5,637 nucleotides of DNA from an uncultured Prevotella sp. (GTDB lineage: Bacteria > Bacteroidota > Bacteroidia > Bacteroidales > Bacteroidaceae): positions 1 through 5,637 of the forward strand of contig CAAGLS010000124.1 of assembly GCA_900770845.1 (NCBI GenBank), given 5' to 3'. Shown here in pieces: positions 1 to 5,637 of the stretch (its first letter is position 1; the number at the start of each line of letters is the position of its first letter). The notes under the pieces are model-generated. The model searched no databases. It was not told where the DNA came from and worked only from the letters and a program-made list of their open reading frames with translations. The translations under genes were made by a program, and so were the position numbers.

Positions 1-738
1 AAGCACGCCAAGGACAAGAAGGAGAACGTGTTCCAGCTCATGATGCGCACCAAAGACCCAGAGATTGTCTGGGACCTGCTCACGAAGCACTTCCGCCACA
101 ACCAGAGCGAGATGACCCAGTTTGCCTACGACGAATATAACAAGGTGATGGACGGATTCGAGAACAACCGCCCGCGCTACCTGCGCCATGCCAACCGCGA
201 GCTGCGCAAGAAGCAGATAGACTTGAAGAATGTGCGCCGCCAAGAACTCCTTGCCCTGAGGCGAGCCCCCGAGCGTACGGCCATGGAGCGCAACACTTGG
301 TTCCACGTCTCCATCAACGCCAGCCAGCAGTACATCTACTGCATCCTGCGCATGCTGGAACCCATCAAGGAGCACATCGACAACAACTTCAATCCGCTGC
401 CCCAGACCTACATCGCCGAGTATGAGCCCGTGCGCCATGGCATCAACGACCTGTTGAAGCAAACCGAGAGCCTCATCTCCACAGGAAGGTTTGACAACTA
501 TCGCAGCGTGCTGGAGCAGGCCGACAACCTGAAAGACCAGTTGAGCGCCCTCCGCAAAAAGCACATCGACCGAATGCAGCGCTCCAACGACAACAATCTG
601 CTGAAGATTTCGGTGGTCTATCTCAACCTGCTGCAGGAGAGCCAGCAATTGTTGAGCAACATGCGCCACCAGCTGCGCGCGTCGAAGAAGTTCACCGACG
701 ACGGAGGCCCCTCGCTTGACAACGACTTGGAAGATTGA
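1..738 (+). CDS. PiT-family inorganic phosphate transporter, C-terminal cytoplasmic part (5' partial)
   Basis: The reading frame is open from the first base and ends at TGA 736-738, giving 245 visible residues; the start lies outside the window. GTG at 28 is only an internal valine codon. The visible part is hydrophilic, charged and helical, with no membrane segments. From memory of the family, it matches the C-terminal tail of the long (about 750-residue) Bacteroidales PiT phosphate transporters: the segments NTWFHVSINASQQYIYC, EHIDNNFNPLP, KKHIDRMQ and VVYLNLLQESQQLLSNMRH are typical. This tail resembles a PhoU-like helical bundle and should sit in the cytoplasm after the last transmembrane helix, perhaps gating phosphate uptake; that role is inferred. 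The acidic end (DDGGPSLDNDLED) is part of a repeat that continues past the stop codon. The neighbouring gene is convergent, so no operon partner is visible. A Na/Pi cotransporter with a PhoU tail is the main alternative. Confidence 0.75.
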   Translation, partial: KHAKDKKENVFQLMMRTKDPEIVWDLLTKHFRHNQSEMTQFAYDEYNKVMDGFENNRPRYLRHANRELRKKQIDLKNVRRQELLALRRAPERTAMERNTWFHVSINASQQYIYCILRMLEPIKEHIDNNFNPLPQTYIAEYEPVRHGINDLLKQTESLISTGRFDNYRSVLEQADNLKDQLSALRKKHIDRMQRSNDNNLLKISVVYLNLLQESQQLLSNMRHQLRASKKFTDDGGPSLDNDLED

Positions 739-815
739 AAAAAAATCGTTGCAAACGACTCCGGAGACCCAACTCCGTTCGCTGCAAACGATTTGGAAGA
801 CTAAATCCTGTTCGT
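717..815 (+). repeat. Three degenerate 33-nt tandem repeats spanning the transporter stop codon
   Basis: Three units lie end to end with an exact 33-nt period: 717-749, 750-782 and 783-815. By hand count units 2 and 3 agree at 23 of 33 positions, units 1 and 3 at 22, and units 1 and 2 at 18. The best conserved parts are the start (TGCAAACGA in units 2 and 3, TGACAACGA in unit 1), the centre (TTGGAAGA in units 1 and 3) and the end (TCGT or TCGC). Because 33 is 11 codons, all units stay in the transporter frame and read DNDLED*KKIV, ANDSGDPTPFA and ANDLED*ILFV. Units 1 and 3 both encode NDLED followed by a stop (TGA, then TAA), using different synonymous codons; unit 2 has CCA at the stop position. 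Confidence 0.7.
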
Positions 816-837
816 TATATTTTATTATAAACAGGGG

Positions 838-871
838 AGGCCAGTCATGCGCGAGCATGGCTGGCCTTTTT
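838..871 (+). terminator. Strong intrinsic terminator of the phosphate transporter gene
   Basis: AGGCCAG (838-844) pairs with CTGGCCT (861-867), and CATGC (846-850) pairs with GCATG (855-859). The 845/860 pair is a G-U wobble and the loop is GCGA, a GNRA-type tetraloop. This gives 13 continuous pairs followed by TTTTT at 867-871. It lies 100 bases after the transporter stop. It can also fold in minus-strand RNA, below the end of the peptidase gene at 904, but there the wobble becomes an A-C mismatch and the stem is followed by CCCCTG rather than a T-run. It is therefore best oriented for plus-strand transcripts, though it may also hinder minus-strand read-through. Confidence 0.88.
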
Positions 872-903
872 CGTGTGTGTCCCTTCCACTATTTGGGCAA
901 GGG

Positions 904-2112
904 TCAGTGGGTGGCTGCCCACCATTCCGTCCCCTCCTTTCCCTTGAGGGCTACAGGGTGGACGCTCGCGTCGGAGATGGTGAGGCCCGAATAGGCGCCA
1001 AGATGAATGAAAGAGTCGGAGATTGCCGAATAGAGCGTTGGGGTGAAGGCGCAGCTCCGCACCACCTGTCCCATCCAGTCGTCGAACTGAGCCTTCAGTG
1101 TGTCGTCCTTGCAGAGGTGGGCCACGTAGTCGCCCATGTCGTAGAAGAGCGCGGGAGAGAATCCGTCTACCGTCTGCACGCTGTCCAGCGACGCCGGGTC
1201 GATGGCATAGCGGCTGTTGACTTGCCTCATGATGCCGGCCAGACCCGCAACCTTGGAGCAGTCGACCACCGACAAGGCACCGTAGGGAAACTTGTAGCTG
1301 CCGTAGAAATTGATGAAGGCTGTGGTCATTCCCTGATAGTCGTTGGCGGCCAGCGATGGCCACATCTTGTCGTAGGGCATGCCCAAGGCCATCACCTCAC
1401 TGGTGGTGCCTACGAGATAATGCGTGGCGGCGCGCAGGGCGTAGGCCGTCTCCACGTTGGCCATGTAGCAGTCGTCAAAGAGGATATATTGCATTTTCAC
1501 CCCCGCCATCCCAATGGCTTCGGCCAATGACTCGATGTCGATGCCATATTGGGCTGGGGCTTCCACGCTGCCGAAGAATCTTGTCTGGGGGCGATTCGCC
1601 CCATGGCCTGCGATGCCCATGACGCGGTTGGGGTAATGCGTCCAATCGTCTTTGTGGGTCCACCCCACCCCATGGCCGCCAACAATCATGGCGTAGGATT
1701 GGGCCGGTGCCTGAGCTTTCACCGCGTTGAGCAAACCAGCGATGCCCCGTGTGGTGAGCCATTGGGCCGAGGAGCAGCCGCCGAGACTATGCTCACCGGC
1801 CACGCCATTCTCGTAGGTTATCTCAAAGAGCCGTCCCTCGCGTGGCGAGGTGGCCAGCATCACAAGGAGCCTGCAGCCGGAGAGTCCACCGCCAGCCTCG
1901 ATTCCCTTTTTCATGTCCGCGATGTTCTGCAGGAAGAAGCTGTAGAGGCCGTCGTCGCTGTCAGAGCCCGACCACGGCATCATCACGAAGAGCGTTTGGC
2001 GCGCCTGTCCCTGCTCCTCCCCTTTCGTGTCGTCGCTGCAAGCCGACAACGCCAGACCGGCTACCAACAGCACAGCAAGAAGGAGGAAGCGTCTGATTGA
2101 TCTCATACTCAT
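904..2112 (-). CDS. Clostripain-like (family C11) cysteine peptidase, surface lipoprotein
   Basis: Complete gene, 402 residues from ATG 2112; stop TGA at 906-904. The N-terminus is a lipoprotein signal peptide: basic RSIRR, hydrophobic FLLLAVLLVAGLA, then lipobox LSAC with lipidated Cys25. SDD directly after that cysteine resembles the Bacteroidota export signal that sends lipoproteins to the cell surface. The catalytic dyad of family C11 is visible: His147 in VGGHGVGW and Cys215 in LFDDCYMANVE. Asp213, two residues before the cysteine, fits the family's acidic S1 pocket for Arg or Lys at P1. TTSEVMALGMPY (residues 236-247) matches the conserved stretch after the active site. Family members such as clostripain and Bacteroides fragipain mature by self-cleavage between His and Cys; basic residues there (K154, R163, R174, R178) could serve, but the site is unknown. 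An in-frame TTG at 2127 is an unlikely start because the predicted transcript begins near 2125; ATG 2106 is possible. The substrate is unknown. Confidence 0.88.
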   Translation of the reverse strand: MSMRSIRRFLLLAVLLVAGLALSACSDDTKGEEQGQARQTLFVMMPWSGSDSDDGLYSFFLQNIADMKKGIEAGGGLSGCRLLVMLATSPREGRLFEITYENGVAGEHSLGGCSSAQWLTTRGIAGLLNAVKAQAPAQSYAMIVGGHGVGWTHKDDWTHYPNRVMGIAGHGANRPQTRFFGSVEAPAQYGIDIESLAEAIGMAGVKMQYILFDDCYMANVETAYALRAATHYLVGTTSEVMALGMPYDKMWPSLAANDYQGMTTAFINFYGSYKFPYGALSVVDCSKVAGLAGIMRQVNSRYAIDPASLDSVQTVDGFSPALFYDMGDYVAHLCKDDTLKAQFDDWMGQVVRSCAFTPTLYSAISDSFIHLGAYSGLTISDASVHPVALKGKEGTEWWAATH

Positions 2113-2131
2113 AGAATTTTGTTCCAACCGA

Positions 2132-2139
2132 CAAAGTTA
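2132..2139 (-). promoter_or_regulatory. Bacteroidota -7 promoter box for the C11 peptidase gene
   Basis: The minus strand reads TAACTTTG, an exact match to the Bacteroides -7 consensus TAnnTTTG recognised by the primary sigma factor of this phylum. Counting seven bases on, transcription would start near 2125, giving a leader of about 13 bases before ATG 2112. No good -33 box (TTTG about 19-21 bases upstream) is present; the nearest is TTG at 2157-2155 with a 15-base gap. A run of eight T (minus strand, 2148-2141) sits just upstream of the box. No Shine-Dalgarno sequence precedes the ATG, which is normal in this phylum. Confidence 0.65.
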
Positions 2140-2175
2140 CAAAAAAAACACAGCCAACGGCTCATTGGACAAACT

Positions 2176-2206
2176 AAAAGGCTCCACCCCAATGCAGGGA
2201 GAAGCC
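2176..2206 (-). terminator. Probable intrinsic terminator of the activase-TetR operon
   Basis: On the minus strand GGCTTCTCCC (2206-2197) can pair with GGGGTGGAGCC (2190-2180): nine pairs, one of them a wobble, with one T-T mismatch and a short loop. The stem is followed by TTTT at 2179-2176. It begins 14 bases after the TetR stop codon and lies upstream of the peptidase promoter, so it separates the two minus-strand transcription units. The T-run is short, so termination may be incomplete. Confidence 0.6.
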
Positions 2207-2219
2207 AGGCCACTAAGCC

Positions 2220-2876
2220 TTATGGTGCCATAATACCGTCGTCTGCGGCCATGGGCTGACGCACCTTGGACTTATCGTCGACCACAAGCAACTGGTGCAT
2301 GGCCTCAACGACATGCTGCCGCCACGGCCCCATCAGCCGATCGTCGACTTTGTCGCCCACAAACAGCTCCACGAGCGGGGCCGTGAGGAAGGGGATGGCC
2401 ACAAGTCCATAGAAAGTGTAGAAGATGTAGGGCAGCGGCACGCGGCGTATGGTTCCCGCGTCCATCTCTCGGCGAAGCGCTTTCTTGAGCGTCTCTATAT
2501 AGTCCCAGGAGTCGAGCTTCTCCAAGGTGGCAAACAGGTGGCCGGCGTCGCGATGGATCTCGCGCGACATGAAGAGGGGCAACAGAGGCTCCCGTCTGAG
2601 TATGCCAAAATAGATGTCGACGATGTCGGCTATGCGCTCGTCGACGGTCTCCGTCCGCATCACCACATCCTTCATGCGGGGGATGAAGTCGTGGAGGATG
2701 TCGGCAAAAACGGCGGCGAAGAGTTTGTCCTTGGAGCGGAAATAATAGTTGAGCACGGGGCGGCTGATGCCCGCGGTCTGGGCTATCTCTGTCATGCAGG
2801 CCTCAGCGAATCCCTTCTCAACGAACACGGTCTTGGCAGCACTGATGATTTGCTGTTCTATATTCTTCTCTTCCAT
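2220..2876 (-). CDS. TetR/AcrR-family transcriptional regulator
   Basis: A protein of 218 residues from ATG 2876 (MEEKNIEQQ), the usual TetR size; stop TAA at 2222-2220. The N-terminal DNA-binding domain is clear: helix 1 ISAAKTVFVEKGF (residues 11-23), then the helix-turn-helix MTEIAQTAGISRPVLNYYF (28-46) and the typical SKDKLF. The C-terminal ligand-binding and dimerisation domain is helical and divergent, so the effector cannot be predicted. Two other in-frame ATGs lie upstream (2882 and 2903). I chose 2876 because it gives the shortest overlap with the gene above (59 bases) and a normal TetR N-terminus; 2882 adds only two residues. No promoter box is seen just upstream, so the gene is probably transcribed with the large activase gene and may be translationally coupled to it. 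It is probably a repressor of its own operon, judging only from this arrangement. Confidence 0.9.
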   Translation of the reverse strand: MEEKNIEQQIISAAKTVFVEKGFAEACMTEIAQTAGISRPVLNYYFRSKDKLFAAVFADILHDFIPRMKDVVMRTETVDERIADIVDIYFGILRREPLLPLFMSREIHRDAGHLFATLEKLDSWDYIETLKKALRREMDAGTIRRVPLPYIFYTFYGLVAIPFLTAPLVELFVGDKVDDRLMGPWRQHVVEAMHQLLVVDDKSKVRQPMAADDGIMAP

Positions 2877-5637
2877 TTTCATGATTCGTGTCGTACATGT
2901 CATTAATGAATAGCAGGAGTCGGTTGGCGATGTTCACCTCGCTGACACTGCTGTCGAAATCAAGCGAGAGGATGTTGAGCTGCGGATGGAGCTGGCGCAG
3001 CCTGTTCTCGATTCCCTTGGAGGCGATGTGGTTGGCGATGCATCCAAAGGGCTGCAGGCTCACCACATGGGTCACTCCCTTCCGGGCCAGCGACGCCACC
3101 TCGCCGGCGATGAGCCAGCCCTCGCCAAACTGTGCGCTGAGGTTGATGGCGGGCTGGGCCAGCCGTGCCTTCTCGTAGATGCTCTCAAAGGGCATGTAGC
3201 GGCCAAAGGCGGAGCAGGCCTTGTCGAAGCGGCGCTCGCGCTTGGCTATCAGCTTGTCGGCCAGGCCCACGAGCCAGTCGGGTACCCGCTTCTTCTCCAA
3301 GTGCTTCTTGTGGTTGTCCCTCAAGTTGACGAAGCTCTGGAGGAAGAAGTCTGACAGCATGGGATAGACCACCTCCATGCCGTGTTCCTCCAGCCATTCC
3401 ACCACGTGTTTCTGGGCGAAGGGATGGAATTTGAGGAATATCTCCCCCACGATGCCCACGCGCGGAAGCTCACGGTCCGTGGTGATGCGCTCGAAGTCGG
3501 CGGCGGCTTGGGCCGCCACGTCGTATAGCCCGGCGGTATGGCCGGCGAGAATCGTGCGCCGGGCCTGCTCCATCCAATGGCTGCACACGGCCGCGGCCTC
3601 GCCCTTGGAGCGTTCCCTCACCACTGCCGCATGATACATCTTGGCCATGGCGTCGGCGAAGAGCACACCATCCACTGCCGGCCCTATCATCTTGAACCAG
3701 TTGATTTTGAATCCCGGCTGGTTGCTCTCTATCCCCGAGCCTGTGGCCACGGATATGACGGGCGTGTTGGTGTAGCCGTTCTCCATCAGGGCCTTGCGGA
3801 TGAGGGGAATGTAGTTGCTGGCCCGGCACTGGCCGCCCGTCTGCGTCATGATGACCGACGACGTGTCGGGGTCGTAGCGTCCGCTCTTGAAGGCTTTGAT
3901 GATGTCGCCCACGATGAGCGTGGCGGGATAGCATATCTCGTTGTTGCTCGACTTCAGTCCCCAGCCCACGGAGTCGGCGTCGGCCATGGGCAGCGACTCG
4001 GCGTCGTAGCCGGCCAGCTTCATCAGAGGCGGGATGAGCGGCGATATGAAGGGGGTGAAGAAAGGCATGAGAATCTTGCGTCCCCGCTCTCCACGGGTGA
4101 AGGGGGGCAGCGTGGCGGCTGCCTCTGCCGGCGCGCCACGATGGCGTATGCCGATGCGCAGACTCTCAAGCAGGGAGCGCACCCTGAGCTTCAGCGAGCC
4201 GATGTTGTTCACGTCGTCTATCTTCAGCAGCGTGAGGTTCTTGCCCGCCTTCTTCAGCAGCGAGCGCACCTCGTCGACGAGGAATGCGTCGGGGCCGCAC
4301 CCAAACGACGTGAGCTGCATCAGCTGCACGTCGTCGTCCTGCATGCAGGTCCAAAGCACGGCCTTCAGAATTCTGTCGGGAAAGGCCCACTGCGAGAGGT
4401 GGTTGACACCCTCAAGCGGGATGTCGCTGCCGCGCACGATGTCGTCGCTGACCACGTAGGCTCCCAAGGCGGCTATCATCTCCGACACCTTGTGCTGGAT
4501 GAGCGGGTCGGCATGGTAGGGTCGGCCGGCCAAGAGGATGACGGTCTTGTGCTTGGCGCGGGCCTCGGCCAGGATTTCCTCGTTGGCCTTGCGGATGTCG
4601 CGCTCCCACTGGCGCTGCGCCTCGCGGGCCTTGGCAAAGGCGGGTTCCACCCGTTTGGCCTCCACGCCTATCGACGCCAGGTATTCCCTGCACTGCGCAA
4701 GGAGCGACCTCTCGTCCTTCATGCTGATGGAGGGCGAGTCGATGGGCACCCCGCCGCCCTGCACGCTGCGCACCACCTGAGAATAGCCCGTCACGATGGG
4801 GCAGTCGTAGGTGTTCTGGGCGTCGCCGTCGCGATGCTCAAACACCGTGAAGGGCATGAAGATTCGGTCCACGCCCTTGCCCACGAGGTCGTCGATGTGG
4901 CTGTGCACAAGCTTGGCGGGGAAGCAGATGTTGTCCGACATCACTTTGCCGGCACACTGCTCGTAGTGGCTGAAGTTGGACACCTCCGACAGCACCACCT
5001 GCAGTCCGCACTCGGTGAGCAGCGTGTGCCAAAAGGGGAAGTCCTCAAACATGTTCAGGCAGCGCGGAATGCCTATGGCCAATCGGCCGGGAGTCTTTGC
5101 CTCAGTCGGGCAGCGGTCGAAGAGCAGCGCCGTCTTGCGCTCATACACGTTCATGCCGCGCTCGGCTGCCGCCCCCTTGTTGTTGAACACCTTCTCGCAG
5201 CGGTTGCCTGAGAAGAACGTGCTGTCGTTGGCGAAGCGGTAGCGGGTCACGGCGCACTGGTTGACGCAACCGTGGCAGTGGAGCTGGCGCGAGGTGTAGC
5301 GGGCGTTGCCTATCATCGCGTCGAGGCTGAGGGGCTGGTGGGCGTCCATGCTCAGGGCGTAGAGCGCGCAGCCTATGGCTCCCATCAGTTCGGGACAGTC
5401 GCTGCGGTAGACCGTGGTGCCGGTGAGCAGTTCCAGCGCGCGTACGATGGAGTCGTTGCGCATGGTTCCTCCCTGCACCACAATCTTGCCGCCCAACTCA
5501 TCGACGCTCTTCAGCCGCAGCACCTTGTAGAGGCAGTTCTTCACCACCGAGTAGGCCAGTCCGGCGGCTATGTCGTCCATCTGCGCACCCTCGCGCAGCA
5601 CCTGCTTCACCTTCGAGTTCATAAACACGGTGCAGCG
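2818..5637 (-). CDS. Large 2-hydroxyacyl-CoA dehydratase activase-type protein fused to DUF2229 and HgdB-like domains (5' partial)
   Basis: The frame is open to the right edge, so the start is outside; 939 residues are visible, ending at TGA 2820-2818. Residues below count from Val at 5628. Residues 1-93 are the end of a BcrA/BadF/HgdC-type ASKHA ATPase domain: CTVFMNSKVKQ at the edge, the nucleotide-binding VQGGTMRN (51-58) and DCPELMGAIGCALYAL. A cysteine cluster follows (C118, C121, C125, C144), possibly for an iron-sulphur centre. Residues 183-290 match DUF2229 (GIPRCLNMFEDFPFW, CFPAKLVHSHIDDL). Residues 360-490 (LAGRPYHADP, SFGCGPDAF, LKIDD) and 518-910 (NNEICYPA, TGGQCRASNY, VGEIF, LQPFGC) resemble HgdB-like dehydratase/reductase subunits. 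The family uses ATP-driven electron transfer to iron-sulphur clusters for difficult reductions or dehydrations. Whole proteins of this type reach roughly 1,400-1,500 residues in anaerobes, and to my knowledge their substrate is unsettled. The TetR gene begins inside its 3' end. Confidence 0.87.
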   Translation of the reverse strand, partial: RCTVFMNSKVKQVLREGAQMDDIAAGLAYSVVKNCLYKVLRLKSVDELGGKIVVQGGTMRNDSIVRALELLTGTTVYRSDCPELMGAIGCALYALSMDAHQPLSLDAMIGNARYTSRQLHCHGCVNQCAVTRYRFANDSTFFSGNRCEKVFNNKGAAAERGMNVYERKTALLFDRCPTEAKTPGRLAIGIPRCLNMFEDFPFWHTLLTECGLQVVLSEVSNFSHYEQCAGKVMSDNICFPAKLVHSHIDDLVGKGVDRIFMPFTVFEHRDGDAQNTYDCPIVTGYSQVVRSVQGGGVPIDSPSISMKDERSLLAQCREYLASIGVEAKRVEPAFAKAREAQRQWERDIRKANEEILAEARAKHKTVILLAGRPYHADPLIQHKVSEMIAALGAYVVSDDIVRGSDIPLEGVNHLSQWAFPDRILKAVLWTCMQDDDVQLMQLTSFGCGPDAFLVDEVRSLLKKAGKNLTLLKIDDVNNIGSLKLRVRSLLESLRIGIRHRGAPAEAAATLPPFTRGERGRKILMPFFTPFISPLIPPLMKLAGYDAESLPMADADSVGWGLKSSNNEICYPATLIVGDIIKAFKSGRYDPDTSSVIMTQTGGQCRASNYIPLIRKALMENGYTNTPVISVATGSGIESNQPGFKINWFKMIGPAVDGVLFADAMAKMYHAAVVRERSKGEAAAVCSHWMEQARRTILAGHTAGLYDVAAQAAADFERITTDRELPRVGIVGEIFLKFHPFAQKHVVEWLEEHGMEVVYPMLSDFFLQSFVNLRDNHKKHLEKKRVPDWLVGLADKLIAKRERRFDKACSAFGRYMPFESIYEKARLAQPAINLSAQFGEGWLIAGEVASLARKGVTHVVSLQPFGCIANHIASKGIENRLRQLHPQLNILSLDFDSSVSEVNIANRLLLFINDMYDTNHENGREEYRTANHQCCQDRVR
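4075..4146 (-). other. Low-complexity interdomain linker with imperfect palindrome inside the activase-type gene
   Basis: This stretch encodes residues 495-518 (RHRGAPAEAAA, then TLPPFTRGERGRK), between the LKIDD-containing domain and the following HgdB-like domain that starts with ILMPFFTPF. It is rich in Ala, Pro, Gly and Arg, unlike the ordered sequence on either side. Its 3' half on the minus strand, from the CCCCCC run at 4107-4102 to the GGGG run at 4085-4082, is an imperfect inverted repeat centred on TTCACCCGTGGA. It is probably a flexible linker; an old in-frame palindromic insertion is possible. Confidence 0.4.

Noticed and set aside
717..815. The 33-nt repeats as a CRISPR array.
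   Set aside because: The units are contiguous and degenerate with no unique spacers, and no cas genes are present. The 11-codon phase fits a coding tail repeat.
824..829. A TATAAT-like hexamer on the minus strand in the convergent intergenic region.
   Set aside because: It would drive transcription antisense into the transporter gene, has no -33 or -35 partner, does not match the Bacteroidota consensus, and lies in AT-rich DNA where such hexamers occur by chance.
716..994. A 92-residue plus-strand frame starting at the end of the transporter gene, with an internal repeat in its translation.
   Set aside because: It runs through the intrinsic terminator at 838-871 and its repeat is just the 33-nt DNA repeat read in another frame. 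No promoter or conserved domain is seen.
1549..2100. A 183-residue plus-strand frame opposite the C11 peptidase, and a similar one at 2295-2906 opposite TetR.
   Set aside because: Both are antisense shadows of genes with clear signal peptide, catalytic or helix-turn-helix motifs, and neither translation shows a family signature.
2113..2127. An upstream TTG start at 2127 for the peptidase, adding five residues.
   Set aside because: The predicted transcript start near 2125 lies downstream of this codon, TTG is a rare start, and the signal peptide is complete from ATG 2112.
3538..5211. A 557-residue open frame on the plus strand, antisense to the activase-type gene.
   Set aside because: It lies wholly within a strongly recognisable coding gene on the other strand. 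In GC-rich DNA the antisense frame is often open. The translation is rich in His, Val, Gly, Arg and Leu, with no recognisable domain.

Overview
This window looks like chromosomal DNA from a member of the Bacteroidota, most likely order Bacteroidales and possibly a GC-rich Prevotellaceae or relative. Four things point there: the C-terminal type of a phosphate transporter at the left end, a clostripain-type lipoprotein whose mature N-terminus (Cys-Ser-Asp-Asp) resembles the Bacteroidota surface-export signal, a promoter box matching the Bacteroides TAnnTTTG consensus, and the lack of Shine-Dalgarno sequences before the genes. The genus is an inference.

Layout from left to right. (1) Bases 1-738, plus strand: the C-terminal, cytoplasmic part of a PiT-family inorganic phosphate transporter whose membrane part lies outside the window. 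(2) Bases 739-903: a convergent intergenic region. It holds most of a degenerate three-copy 33-nt repeat that begins inside the end of the transporter gene, then a strong intrinsic terminator. (3) Bases 904-2112, minus strand: a complete C11 (clostripain-like) cysteine peptidase made as a lipoprotein, with its own promoter just upstream (2132-2139). (4) Bases 2113-2219: this promoter and, before it, a probable terminator for the operon to the right. (5) Bases 2220-2876, minus strand: a TetR/AcrR-type repressor. (6) Bases 2818-5637, minus strand: the C-terminal two thirds or so of a very large, cysteine-rich protein of the 2-hydroxyacyl-CoA dehydratase activase family, fused to HgdB-like domains. 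Its start lies outside the window.

The large activase-like protein and the TetR regulator form one operon, read right to left, with the regulator start inside the end of the large gene. A regulator coupled this way probably controls its own operon in response to a substrate or product of the large enzyme, which cannot be named from sequence. The peptidase appears to be a separate transcription unit with an extracellular or cell-surface role. The transporter is unrelated and convergent. I see no tRNA, rRNA, CRISPR array, insertion sequence or integrase. The most unusual items are the 33-nt repeat that carries the transporter's C-terminal peptide past its stop codon, the long gene overlap, and the uncharacterised all-in-one activase/dehydratase fusion.
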